From positions 89,300-153,299 of the forward strand of contig NZ_FRCN01000003.1 of NCBI RefSeq assembly GCF_900142925.1: a DNA stretch of 64,000 bases, read 5' to 3'. A program made the translations under genes and the position numbers. This document shows positions 7,177 to 16,387 of this stretch, piece by piece. This DNA comes from Chitinophaga sp. CF418 (GTDB taxonomy: Bacteria; Bacteroidota; Bacteroidia; Chitinophagales; Chitinophagaceae). Position 1 is the stretch's first letter, and the number at the start of each line of letters is the position of its first letter. The notes under the pieces are model-generated. The model saw only the letters and a program-made list of their open reading frames with translations. It had not been told where the DNA came from and ran no database searches.

Positions 7177-9555
7177 ATGTTCAAAAGCTATCTCAAAACC
7201 TCCTGGCGTAATCTTGCTAAAGACAAGAACTACACATTGCTGAATATCCTGGGCCTTACTATAGGCATGGCTGTAGTGTTAGTCATTGGTCTTTGGGTAC
7301 AATACCAGTTCTCGTACGACCGCTTTCTGCCGCAACACCAGCAGGTCTACCGTACCATGTTAAGGACTGACCGTAACGGGGTGGCCGATGCCGGCTATGC
7401 GACCTGTCTGCCACTTGCTAATGCCTTAAAAGCAGATATACCGGAGATCAGGTACGTAGCACAGACCGATTGGATAGGCCAGCACAGCCTCATAGTGGGT
7501 GATAAGAAAGTATACATTAAGGGAATTTTTGCCGGAGAGGACTTTCTAAAGATCTTTCAATATCCCTTATTACAGGGAAATGCCGCACAGGTACTGAAAG
7601 ACCCCGCTTCTATAGTGCTTACGAGTTCTACTGCCGTAGCCTTGTTCGGTAGTGAGGATCCCATCAATAAAATTGTACGGATAGATAACCAGCATGAGTT
7701 GAAAGTTACCGGTGTACTGGCCGACGTACCGGCCAATGCAACATTGCGGTTCAGCTATATCATCCCTTTTAGTTTTTACATACAAACACAGAACTGGATA
7801 AAAGAAAACTTCGATAACTGGAACCTTAATCCCATCTCCACCTTTATTGCCCTGCAACCTAATGCTACTATGGCGCAGGTAGCGCCTAAGCTCAAAACAA
7901 TTATGAAAAAATATGATCCGGATGGTTATAAAGACCTGAAACTGGAAATATTTATACAACCACTTAAGGACTGGCATTTGTACACTGGGATTAAAAACGG
8001 CATTATCTCCGGTGGGCTCATTGACTATGTGCGCATGTTTAGCATAATCGGCATACTGGTGTTGATCATTGCCTGCATAAACTTCACCAATCTTTCAATA
8101 GCAAAATCAGAAAAGCGTGCAAGGGAAGTAGGGGTAAGAAAAGCTATCGGTTCTTCCCGGAGGCACATCATGCTGCAGTTTATGACAGAATCCCTGATGA
8201 TCGCTTCTATTGCATTTCTGTTGGCACTTGTGTTTGTAACAGCAATCCTACCGGCATTTAATACATTGGCTGCCGCTAAAATAAGTATCCCATGGTCGAA
8301 TATAGCTTTCTGGGCATCCATGTTGTCTTATGTACTGTTCACCGGTCTGCTGGCCGGAAGCAGACCCGCATTCCATCTTTCCTCTTTCAGTCCTGTAAAC
8401 GTACTAAAGGGTATGCAAACCGGTAAAACAGCTGCACTGCCACAAAGAGTACTTGTGGTTGTACAATTCACCTGCTCAGTGGCGCTGATTATAAGTACTG
8501 TTATTGTGTACCAGCAGATACAATATGCCAGGAACAGGCAAACAGGTTATAATGTGGATAGACTGATCATGACAGACGCCAGCAGTGATCTTGATCATAA
8601 TTTTACTGCATTGAAAGATGAGTTGGTGAACACAGGTCTGGTGACTAGTATAACGAAGTCCACCGTCCCCGCAACCGATCTTTATTTGTGGTCAGGTATT
8701 GACGACTGGCAGGGAAAATATGAGGGAGAAAGCCTGGACGTTGCGAGTGTAGGTATTTCGGATGACTACTTTAAAACGCTGGGTATGCAGCTGCTACAAG
8801 GTCGTAACTTTGAAAGTAGTAACAAACTGGATTCCGTAAGCGTCATCCTGAATGAAGCTGCCGTTAAACGGATGCGTTTAAAAGACCCACTCAATCAGGT
8901 GATAAGCTGGAACAACAAACAGAAGATCCGTGTAATAGGCGTGGTAAAGGATGCTTTAATGCTATCGCCATTTTCACCTGCTGAACCAACGTTCTTTGTG
9001 TATAACAACACGTGGTCTAACAGCATCATGTACCGTCTCTCTCCCAATAAAGACGCGGCGGCCACCATCACAAAAATTTCGGCTATCTTCAATAAATACA
9101 ATCCGGCCTATCCATTCACTTATCACTTTGCTGATGAAAGCTATGAAGCAAAGTTTAAACAGGAAATACTTGTAGGTAAGCTTTCTGGTATATTTGCCGT
9201 GCTGGCAATCTTTATATCCTGTTTAGGTTTATTCGGCCTTGCAGCATACATGGCGCAAAAGCGCACTAAAGAGATCGGCATCCGTAAAGTATTGGGTGCG
9301 TCTGTACAACAGGTTTGGCTGCTGCTTTCAAAGGAATTTATTGTACTGGTGCTATTCAGTTGTTTAATTGCGTCAGTTGTGGCTTTCAGCTTTATGAACA
9401 GTTGGTTGCAGAGCTATTATTATCGCATCAGGATCGCCCCCGGTGTATTTATTGCTTCAACGATAGCTGCTATTGTTATAACGGTGATCACGATCAGTTT
9501 TCAGGCCATTCGTGCGGCATTAACAAACCCGGTTAAAAGTTTACGGACAGAGTAA
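7177..9555 (+). CDS. FtsX/MacB-type ABC transporter permease
   Basis: Of 792 residues from ATG 7177 (MFKSYLKTSWRNLAKDKNY, the usual start of this Bacteroidota family; the open frame upstream to 7009 is not needed). Architecture is a duplicated MacB module: TM helix about 20-42, a periplasmic MacB_PCD domain (about 60-270), an FtsX core with EVGVRKAIGSS, a second TM and periplasmic domain (about 430-660), and a second FtsX core with EIGIRKVLGAS near the C-terminus. Such permeases work with a separate ATPase to drive export or lipoprotein/antimicrobial-peptide handling by mechanotransmission. No ATPase gene is adjacent, which is common for orphan copies in this group. Confidence 0.9.
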   Translation: MFKSYLKTSWRNLAKDKNYTLLNILGLTIGMAVVLVIGLWVQYQFSYDRFLPQHQQVYRTMLRTDRNGVADAGYATCLPLANALKADIPEIRYVAQTDWIGQHSLIVGDKKVYIKGIFAGEDFLKIFQYPLLQGNAAQVLKDPASIVLTSSTAVALFGSEDPINKIVRIDNQHELKVTGVLADVPANATLRFSYIIPFSFYIQTQNWIKENFDNWNLNPISTFIALQPNATMAQVAPKLKTIMKKYDPDGYKDLKLEIFIQPLKDWHLYTGIKNGIISGGLIDYVRMFSIIGILVLIIACINFTNLSIAKSEKRAREVGVRKAIGSSRRHIMLQFMTESLMIASIAFLLALVFVTAILPAFNTLAAAKISIPWSNIAFWASMLSYVLFTGLLAGSRPAFHLSSFSPVNVLKGMQTGKTAALPQRVLVVVQFTCSVALIISTVIVYQQIQYARNRQTGYNVDRLIMTDASSDLDHNFTALKDELVNTGLVTSITKSTVPATDLYLWSGIDDWQGKYEGESLDVASVGISDDYFKTLGMQLLQGRNFESSNKLDSVSVILNEAAVKRMRLKDPLNQVISWNNKQKIRVIGVVKDALMLSPFSPAEPTFFVYNNTWSNSIMYRLSPNKDAAATITKISAIFNKYNPAYPFTYHFADESYEAKFKQEILVGKLSGIFAVLAIFISCLGLFGLAAYMAQKRTKEIGIRKVLGASVQQVWLLLSKEFIVLVLFSCLIASVVAFSFMNSWLQSYYYRIRIAPGVFIASTIAAIVITVITISFQAIRAALTNPVKSLRTE

Positions 9556-9906
9556 AAGCAGGTAAAGGGGGCCGGAAGGATGGCCTCAGAAACGGGTGTC
9601 TTTTAATGTCAGGTAAATAATAACCTCATCCGAAACATTGCAAAACTGCCGCTATGATCAAAAATAATCCCGTACCAGGATGCATACTTGCTACATCGGT
9701 AAATTACATAGGAGATAGAGAAAAGCCTCTGCAGCTCCTACTCCCCGGATATCAACACCTGATCATGTCCACGTCTCTATCATTGAGACTATATCCATAA
9801 TAGTAGTAGTCCGGCAGAAAAGATGCTCGCAAAGGCTGGTTTAGATAAAAGCAGGTACGGCTGACTTAGTGAAAGCCAGTTCTCTTGTTGACTATATTGA
9901 TGGCAC
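9556..9906. other. Intergenic region, nothing recognised
   Basis: 351 bp between the end of the permease gene and the end of the convergent unknown secreted-protein gene. No open frame with plausible protein character and no strong hairpin were found. Confidence 0.5.
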
Positions 9907-10626
9907 TTATTTCGAACTCAACTCAGGCTTAAAGATGATTAGTTCAGTCCAGCGGAGTTTCACTGCACCGGCATAATCTTTCAGCCATGTGTCAAATGCT
10001 CCCGAACCGTAAGCCTCATCGTATCTTGCTGCTAGTGGTTTGCGATACTCCGCAGACAATTCTTTTAAGCCCTCCCTTAATCGTGTTACAGCAATATAAC
10101 CCGGCTCTCCGGAAGAGGCCACTATATAAACTGCGACGGATTCTTTACCAGCTTCCCACACTTTTTTCAGTTTCCTGGTAAGCTCCTGCACATCAGCAAT
10201 CTTACCCGGGTTTGCTGTCACATGGTTGATCACTGCCTTGTCAGCATAGTCAGTAAGTTGCACCGTACTCATATCCGCCTGGAAAACGTAATATTCACCC
10301 TTACCACGCCCCTCGGTCAACGGCATTATATTGTTGTTCCAGTCTGCCGTATGTGCCGCACTGATGTCGCCACGGTTATTAAGAGAATCCCAGCTATTAG
10401 GTCCTTCAGTAATCAGATAGCCGCCAAAGTCGGGACCTGATTCAATACTCCATACCCGCCAGCTCAGATCGCCCTTGTGAAATCTCTGCGCATGGCTGGC
10501 AAGTGCTTTTTCAAATTGGGCTACCTTGTCATTTTTTGCAAATACGCGGTTAGTTGAAAGTACCGTTTTTGTTTGCCCTGTACCCAATAGAGGAATGAGT
10601 AAGAGGAGGAGGAAAACTTTTTTCAT
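9907..10626 (-). CDS. Secreted protein of unknown function
   Basis: Of 239 residues from ATG at 10626 (MKKVFLLLLLIPLLGTGQ), which gives a clean signal peptide; the longer frame to 10722 would add 32 residues before it and is unlikely. The mature part is rich in Trp and charged residues (RFHKGDLSWRVWSIESGPD; GGYLITEGPNSWD) and may form a dimeric alpha/beta-barrel-like unit, but no family was recognised. Likely periplasmic. Single gene. Confidence 0.65.
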   Translation of the reverse strand: MKKVFLLLLLIPLLGTGQTKTVLSTNRVFAKNDKVAQFEKALASHAQRFHKGDLSWRVWSIESGPDFGGYLITEGPNSWDSLNNRGDISAAHTADWNNNIMPLTEGRGKGEYYVFQADMSTVQLTDYADKAVINHVTANPGKIADVQELTRKLKKVWEAGKESVAVYIVASSGEPGYIAVTRLREGLKELSAEYRKPLAARYDEAYGSGAFDTWLKDYAGAVKLRWTELIIFKPELSSK

Positions 10627-10977
10627 GGTGTATGAATTTTGGTGATAAAAAGATGGGGATGCTTCCAAATAGTAGACAACGAAGCTATGACTAGCTATAC
10701 ATATTGCTACAGTTCGGAGCATAATTATTTCATTGCACTGCTTTGCTTCACTGCGGATCGCATTGTTAATATGTGGATTTGCTCAATAGTAACAAATTGG
10801 TTATTTAATGCTGATGCTCGTTCAACAATACCTGTATACTATCCCGTCTCTCAGGTAAATGTCCGTTGCTGCTTTGGAGTTGTTTATTAAGGAGAATCTT
10901 ATTTGCAAGGTACGCTATTTTTCGACATACTATGTGCCTTTCGCATTTGAAAACGGATGAACAACAGGATAACTTTT

Positions 10978-11130
10978 TCAGAAGAGAGAGGCAACAGCAT
11001 CAACAGACTTATCCATATTAGTCGTCATAGATATACTGCCTGATGATATATTAAAGTTAATACCCCTATAACCTGCATCCACAAAGGCGTCCAACTCCTC
11101 ATCCAGACGCCGTTTATCAACTCCTAAAAT
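10978..11130 (-). pseudogene. Short remnant open frame
   Basis: A 50-codon frame on the minus strand without a start codon, closed by TGA at 10978-10980 and opened after an in-frame TAA. It reads like real protein (DKRRLDEELDAFVDAGYRG, then INFNISSGSISMTTNMDKS). It could be the C-terminal scrap of a lost gene. The rest of the 583-bp region 10627-11209 shows nothing recognisable. Confidence 0.3.
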
Positions 11131-11209
11131 TTAAAATCCACATTTAAAGTTGTTTTTATTCAAAAAAAGCCTAACTTAATACTAAAGTCACTTCCTTAAA
11201 TTTTTTGTT

Positions 11210-11641
11210 ATGGATACTGTTAGAAATATCCTGCAAATAAAAGGAAACATGGTCTACACGATCTGCACCACCTGCACCGTGTACGAAGCACTGGAAGTAC
11301 TCGAAGAAAAAAATCTAGGATCACTCGTAGTAGTGGACGAAAGTGGACAACTGATAGGAATATTCACAGAACGGGATTACGCACGCAAAGTCATCCTGAA
11401 AGGACGCTCCTCCAAAGAAACACTAGTCAGGGACATTATGACCGATAGCCCGGTTTTTATTACACCTGATACAGAAATTGAATACTGCATGCAATTGATG
11501 ACGAATAAGTTCATCCGCCATCTCCCCGTTATCGAAAACAATCAACTGATCGGCCTTATCTCCATCGGTGACATTTTGAAATATGTCATCAGCAACAAGG
11601 ACTTCATCATTCAGAATCTTGAACATTACATCGTTAGCTAA
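11210..11641 (+). CDS. CBS-pair protein
   Basis: Of 143 residues made of two CBS motifs and nothing else: about 8-65 (LGSLVVVDESGQLIGIFTERD) and 75-130 (RHLPVIENNQLIGLISIGD). Stand-alone CBS pairs bind adenine nucleotides or S-adenosyl ligands and regulate partner proteins. The conserved Asp of each ligand loop (TERD; IGD) is present. It precedes the complex I operon by 145 bp and lies on the same strand; a regulatory link with it is possible but unproven. Confidence 0.9.
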   Translation: MDTVRNILQIKGNMVYTICTTCTVYEALEVLEEKNLGSLVVVDESGQLIGIFTERDYARKVILKGRSSKETLVRDIMTDSPVFITPDTEIEYCMQLMTNKFIRHLPVIENNQLIGLISIGDILKYVISNKDFIIQNLEHYIVS

Positions 11642-11786
11642 GTACTAATTACGTAAGACTGTCTGTACCACTTCCACGCTTTCATTAGTCAGGTATACGG
11701 TATGTCAAATCGGATTAAGGACCATCTTTCTTTTTATTAAAAGGAGAGGGTACCCCTGTATTCCTCTTCCGGGAAAATTTTACGTT

Positions 11787-12224
11787 ATGGGAAACGAAAC
11801 ACATGGTATTCCCTTATGGCCTTTATTGCTCTATTCCAGCCTGGTAGTAATATTACTTGCTGCTATCCTTACATTGTCCTATATACTCGGACAACGTCAT
11901 AACGACCGCGCCACCAACAAACCCTATGAAGGTGGTATAGAACAAACAGGCTCTGCACGCATTCGTTTCTCCGTACAATTCTATCTGGTCGCCATGTTGT
12001 TCGTCATCTTCGACGTGGAGGCCGTTTTCATTATGCTATGGGCCCTTGGCTTCTATGACCTCGGATGGCCCGGTTATATCGGCGTAGCTCTTTTTATCGC
12101 ACAACTTGTAGTCGTACTGATATACGAGTGGGGTATCGGCGCCCTGAACATAGGAGCTGACGCTAAAAAAATATTAAAAGCCCACAAACAAAAACAGAAA
12201 CAAAATGAAATGGTGGCTAAGTAA
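11787..12224 (+). CDS. nuoA: NADH-quinone oxidoreductase subunit A
   Basis: Of 145 residues with three TM helices. Carries the family signature [20 protein letters not shown] and the acidic segment [14 protein letters not shown] in the second helix, both near the quinone channel entrance of complex I. First gene of the thirteen-gene nuo operon; its 3' end overlaps nuoB by 20 bp. No clear promoter box is visible in the 145-bp upstream gap. The C-terminal Lys/Gln-rich tail is longer than in E. coli. Confidence 0.97.
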   Translation: MGNETHGIPLWPLLLYSSLVVILLAAILTLSYILGQRHNDRATNKPYEGGIEQTGSARIRFSVQFYLVAMLFVIFDVEAVFIMLWALGFYDLGWPGYIGVALFIAQLVVVLIYEWGIGALNIGADAKKILKAHKQKQKQNEMVAK

Positions 12225-12843
12225 AGCAGGCGATCAGTCTGGCCATATCTCGGGAAACGGCAGCATGGAAGAAGCTGTCAGCAGAAGCATTATGCTGACC
12301 ACCGTCCAGGACCTCCTGGCATGGGGACGCAAAAATTCCATGTGGCCTTTTCACTTCGGTTTAAGTTGCTGTTTCGTTGAAATGGCTACCAGCATCACCA
12401 GTAAATATGACGTTGCCAGATTCGGTGCTGAAGTGATCCGCGGTACTCCCCGCGAAGCAGACGTCATGGTTATCGCAGGCACCGTCTTCATCAAAATGGT
12501 CCCTATTATCAAACGGCTCCACGAACAAATGATGGAACCCCGCTGGGTAATTTCTATGGGCAGCTGCGCCAATAGCGGCGGTATGTATGATATATACAGC
12601 GTCGTCCAGGGCGTAGACAAATTCCTGCCCGTCGATGTATATGTACCCGGTTGTCCTCCAAGACCCGATGCTTTCATGCAGGGATTGATGCTTCTCGCCG
12701 ATGCAGTCGGTAAGGAAGCCCGCCCCCTTAGCTGGACCATTGGCGAGCAGGGCGTAATAAAACCACACATGCTTTCGATGAAAGAAAGCAGACGCGAAGA
12801 ACGTACTAACATGACCTCCTTCAGAGGAATAGACGAAATATAA
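12205..12843 (+). CDS. nuoB: NADH-quinone oxidoreductase subunit B
   Basis: Of 212 residues. Peripheral-arm subunit holding terminal cluster N2, which passes electrons to quinone. The four cysteine ligands are visible: tandem Cys in LSCCFVEM, Cys in MGSCANSGG and Cys in VPGCPPRPD. The start at ATG 12205 overlaps nuoA; ATG 12265 ([11 protein letters not shown]) is an alternative, since about 20 N-terminal residues are not conserved in the family. Spaced 13 bp from nuoCD. Confidence 0.97.
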   Translation: MKWWLSKAGDQSGHISGNGSMEEAVSRSIMLTTVQDLLAWGRKNSMWPFHFGLSCCFVEMATSITSKYDVARFGAEVIRGTPREADVMVIAGTVFIKMVPIIKRLHEQMMEPRWVISMGSCANSGGMYDIYSVVQGVDKFLPVDVYVPGCPPRPDAFMQGLMLLADAVGKEARPLSWTIGEQGVIKPHMLSMKESRREERTNMTSFRGIDEI

Positions 12844-12856
12844 AACTGGATAAATT

Positions 12857-14596
12857 ATGCTGGAGACAGAGCACATACACGGACAACTGATACAACGCTT
12901 CGGCCCGGACACATTTCAACAGCAAATAACTGCCGACGGAATACTTACATTATGGACCAGTAAGAATAGTATCTTGTCCGTTGTTCAATACCTGAAATCA
13001 AACCACTTTCTGTTCCTGTACGATCTATGCGGTATAGATGAACGGGACAGAGCCGGCAAAGAGAAGTTACCCATTGCTGATTTTACCGTTGTTTATCACC
13101 TGTTCTCATTTAAACAAAATGAGTTCATCCGCATCAAGGTAGCATTGGCAGGCGAATACCCTACCCTCCCTTCCATCTCTGCCATCTTTCAAAATGCCAA
13201 CTGGTATGAACGCGAAATATATGACATGTTCGGCATCCGCTTCGAAGGCCATCCTCATCTGAAACGCCTGCTGATGCCGCTTACCTGGGAAGGTCATCCT
13301 CTCCGCAAAGAATACCCCGCCAGAGCAACTGAAATGGGCCCCTTCCGCCTGTGGGATGAAAAGCAGGACAGGGAGCAGGAAGCCCTCCGCTTCAAGCCGG
13401 AAGAGTGGGGTATGCAATCGCATAGCGAGGACTCCGATTTCATGTTCCTGAACATTGGTCCCCAACACCCCGGCACCCACGGCGTATTACGCATCATCCT
13501 GCAACTGGATGGTGAAGAGATCGTAGACGCTGTTCCCGAGATCGGCTTCCACCACCGCGGAGCAGAAAAAATGGGCGAACGCCAGAGCTGGCACACCTAT
13601 ATCCCTTATACAGACCGCGTGGATTACCTAGGAGGTGTGATGAATAACCTCGCCTATCTGCTCGCTGTAGAAGAAATGGCAGGCATCAAAGTGCCCGAGA
13701 GAGTAAAAGTGATCAGGGTGATGCTATGCGAACTATTCCGCATCAACAGCCACCTGGTATGGTTCGGCACATTTGCGCAGGACCTGGGACAGCTGTCTCC
13801 CGTATTTTACATGTTCACCCAAAGGGAAAAGATATTCGACGTCATCGAAGCCATCTGCGGCGACCGTATGCATCCCAACTGGTTCCGCATCGGCGGTGTG
13901 GCACAGGACCTGCCAAAAGGATGGGATAAACTCGTACGTGAGTTCGTTGACAACTTCCCAAAACATCTGAAGGACTATAACGACATGGTGCTACGGAATA
14001 GCCTCATAAAAGCCCGTACTAAAGGCATCGGTGTCTATACGCTTGAAGAGGCTATCGAATGGGGGGTAACGGGGCCTGGATTGAGGGCCTGCGGATTCGA
14101 ATGGGACTTCCGCAAAAAAAGGCCCTACTCAGGTTACGAAATGTTTGATTTCGATATCCCCATTGCCCAGAATGGCGACTGTTATGACCGCTCCATCGTA
14201 AGAGTGGAAGAAATGAGACAAAGCCTCCGCATCGTCGAACAATGCCTTAACAATATGCCCGAAGGAAACTATAAGGCAGACCACCCGCTCACCACTCCTC
14301 CCATTAAAAAACATACCATGCAGGACATAGAAACCCTCATCAATCACTTCCTGAATGTGAGCTGGGGGCCAGTTATCCCTCCGGGAGAAGCGATGAGCTG
14401 CGTGGAAGCAACAAAGGGAGCTAACAGCTACTACCTCGTGAGCGACGGTAACACATCATCTTACCGTACACGCATACGCACTCCGTCATTTGCTCATATG
14501 CAGATGGTACCCTACATCAGTAAAGGTTATACAGTGGCAGACCTGCTTTCCATACTGGGAAGTGTGGATTATGTACTGGCAGATATAGACAGATAG
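12857..14596 (+). CDS. nuoC: NADH-quinone oxidoreductase fused subunit C/D
   Basis: Of 579 residues: a fusion of NuoC (about 1-180; the 30-kDa motif [17 protein letters not shown]) and NuoD (about 190-579; [20 protein letters not shown], the 49-kDa quinone-site segment). The C-D fusion is also known from enterobacteria. NuoD with NuoB lines the quinone pocket; the His and Tyr region near the start of the D part ([11 protein letters not shown]) is intact. Stop overlaps the possible GTG start of nuoE by one base. Confidence 0.97.
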   Translation: MLETEHIHGQLIQRFGPDTFQQQITADGILTLWTSKNSILSVVQYLKSNHFLFLYDLCGIDERDRAGKEKLPIADFTVVYHLFSFKQNEFIRIKVALAGEYPTLPSISAIFQNANWYEREIYDMFGIRFEGHPHLKRLLMPLTWEGHPLRKEYPARATEMGPFRLWDEKQDREQEALRFKPEEWGMQSHSEDSDFMFLNIGPQHPGTHGVLRIILQLDGEEIVDAVPEIGFHHRGAEKMGERQSWHTYIPYTDRVDYLGGVMNNLAYLLAVEEMAGIKVPERVKVIRVMLCELFRINSHLVWFGTFAQDLGQLSPVFYMFTQREKIFDVIEAICGDRMHPNWFRIGGVAQDLPKGWDKLVREFVDNFPKHLKDYNDMVLRNSLIKARTKGIGVYTLEEAIEWGVTGPGLRACGFEWDFRKKRPYSGYEMFDFDIPIAQNGDCYDRSIVRVEEMRQSLRIVEQCLNNMPEGNYKADHPLTTPPIKKHTMQDIETLINHFLNVSWGPVIPPGEAMSCVEATKGANSYYLVSDGNTSSYRTRIRTPSFAHMQMVPYISKGYTVADLLSILGSVDYVLADIDR

Positions 14597-14610
14597 TGAA
14601 ATCATTTTTT

Positions 14611-15075
14611 ATGCTTACAGCAACAGAAAGACAAGCAATAGATCACGAAATAAGCCTGGTGCCCTACAAAAAGGCATCAGTGATCGAGGCGTTGAAAATT
14701 GTGCAGCAACACCGCGGATGGATCAGTGACGAAAGTGTGGAAGCCATTGCAGACTATCTGGAAATAAGTCCTGCGGAAGTAGACAGCGTCGCTACTTTCT
14801 ATAATCTCATCTTCCGTAAACCCGTAGGCAGACACGTTATCCTGCTGTGCGACAGTATCTCCTGTTATGTGATGGGATACCGCTCCCTGCAAAAAGCCCT
14901 TGAAGACAAGTTGCATATCCGCATGGGAGAAACAAGCAACGATCAACGGTTTACGCTACTGCCCAATGTTTGCCTCGGCTGCTGTGATCATGCTCCTGCA
15001 CTAATGATCGATAAAGACCTCTACAGTGATGTGGAGCCCACAATGCTGGATGATATCTTAAAAAAATATACATAA
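14611..15075 (+). CDS. nuoE: NADH-quinone oxidoreductase subunit E
   Basis: Of 154 residues from ATG 14611 (MLTATERQAID); an in-frame GTG at 14596 overlapping the nuoCD stop would add five residues. Thioredoxin-like ferredoxin carrying the 2Fe-2S cluster N1a. Ligands are seen as Cys-x4-Cys in CDSISCY and Cys-x3-Cys in NVCLGCCDHAP. Together with NuoF and NuoG it makes the NADH dehydrogenase module. Confidence 0.96.
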   Translation: MLTATERQAIDHEISLVPYKKASVIEALKIVQQHRGWISDESVEAIADYLEISPAEVDSVATFYNLIFRKPVGRHVILLCDSISCYVMGYRSLQKALEDKLHIRMGETSNDQRFTLLPNVCLGCCDHAPALMIDKDLYSDVEPTMLDDILKKYT

Positions 15076-15079
15076 TAAA

Positions 15080-16357
15080 ATGGAACGTCCACTTACCAGG
15101 AACATTCATCCGGATCGCCCGCCGCTTAACCTGAAAGAATATGAAATGACGGGCGGATATGCTGCCGTGCGCAAGGTATGTGGTGGTGGAATGTCCCCAG
15201 CTGCACTCCAGAAGCTGGTACAGGACAGTAATCTGAAAGGACGCGGTGGCGCCGGTTTTAACACCGGCATCAAATGGAGCCTTATCCCTATGGGTGACCA
15301 GGCCCCTCATCCCAAATATCTTATCGCCAATGCAGACGAAATGGAACCTGGCACCTTCAAAGACAGGGTATTGCTGGAAGGAAATCCACATCAGCTCATA
15401 GAAGGCATGATCCTGGCTGCTTACGCCATCCAGGCAGAAGTTGCTTATGTGTTCCTGCGCTGGGCATACCACAAAGCTGCAGACCTCATCAGGAAAAGCA
15501 TTCAGGAAGCATATGATGCCGGCTACCTTGGTAAGGATATCCTCGGGAGTGGTTTTCACCTGGACATGCACCTGCACACAGGCGTAGGCCGATATATGTG
15601 TGGAGAAGAAACTGCATTGCTGAACGCGTTGGAAGGGAAACGCGCCACACCAAGGGCCAAACCGCCCTTCCCACAGATCAGCGGTTTGTTTGGTAAACCC
15701 ACTATTGTGAATAATGTAGAAACACTTTGCTGTGTTCCCCATATTGTCAACAACGGCGCTGACTGGTTCAAAGGACTTAGTTATAGCGAAGACGGCGGCA
15801 CCAAACTATACGGCGTAAGCGGTAAAGTGAAAAGACCAGGCGCCTGGGAACTACCTATGGGTGTTACCATGCGCGAGCTGATAGAAGAACATGCCGGTGG
15901 CATGAAAAACGGGGTGCAACTGAAAGGCGTATTGCCCGGTGGCGCATCCACAGACTTTCTCACTACACAGCACCTCGATATCAAAATGGATTATAAATCT
16001 GTTGCAGCGGCAGGCAGCCGTTTAGGCACAGGTACCATGATCGTAATGGATAGTGAGACCTGCCCCGTTGGATTCGTACACAACCTCCAGCATTTCTTTG
16101 CACAGGAAAGCTGCGGATGGTGTACTCCCTGCCGGGAAGGCCTGCCCTGGGTAGAAAAGATCCTGCTCTCTCTCGAAAAAGGAGATGGCACGCCGGAAGA
16201 TCTCGAACTGCTGAACATGCATACGCAATTCCTTGGCCCTGGTAATACTTTCTGCGCGCTGGCGCCCGGTGCTATGGAACCATTGCAGAGTGCACTGAAA
16301 TATTTCCGTGATGATTTCGAAAAACATATTGAGCATAAGAAATGTCCGTATGATTAA
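15080..16357 (+). CDS. nuoF: NADH-quinone oxidoreductase subunit F
   Basis: Of 425 residues. Binds NADH and FMN and holds 4Fe-4S cluster N3. The glycine-rich nucleotide site GRGGAGFNTGIKW is near residues 54-66, the GVGRYMCGEETAL segment follows, and the cluster ligands are ESCGWCTPCREG plus the later GNTFCALAPGA. Four bases after nuoE, so probably translationally coupled. Confidence 0.97.
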   Translation: MERPLTRNIHPDRPPLNLKEYEMTGGYAAVRKVCGGGMSPAALQKLVQDSNLKGRGGAGFNTGIKWSLIPMGDQAPHPKYLIANADEMEPGTFKDRVLLEGNPHQLIEGMILAAYAIQAEVAYVFLRWAYHKAADLIRKSIQEAYDAGYLGKDILGSGFHLDMHLHTGVGRYMCGEETALLNALEGKRATPRAKPPFPQISGLFGKPTIVNNVETLCCVPHIVNNGADWFKGLSYSEDGGTKLYGVSGKVKRPGAWELPMGVTMRELIEEHAGGMKNGVQLKGVLPGGASTDFLTTQHLDIKMDYKSVAAAGSRLGTGTMIVMDSETCPVGFVHNLQHFFAQESCGWCTPCREGLPWVEKILLSLEKGDGTPEDLELLNMHTQFLGPGNTFCALAPGAMEPLQSALKYFRDDFEKHIEHKKCPYD

Positions 16358-16387
16358 CGAAGAATAGTATATAAATCCATCGTCAAC

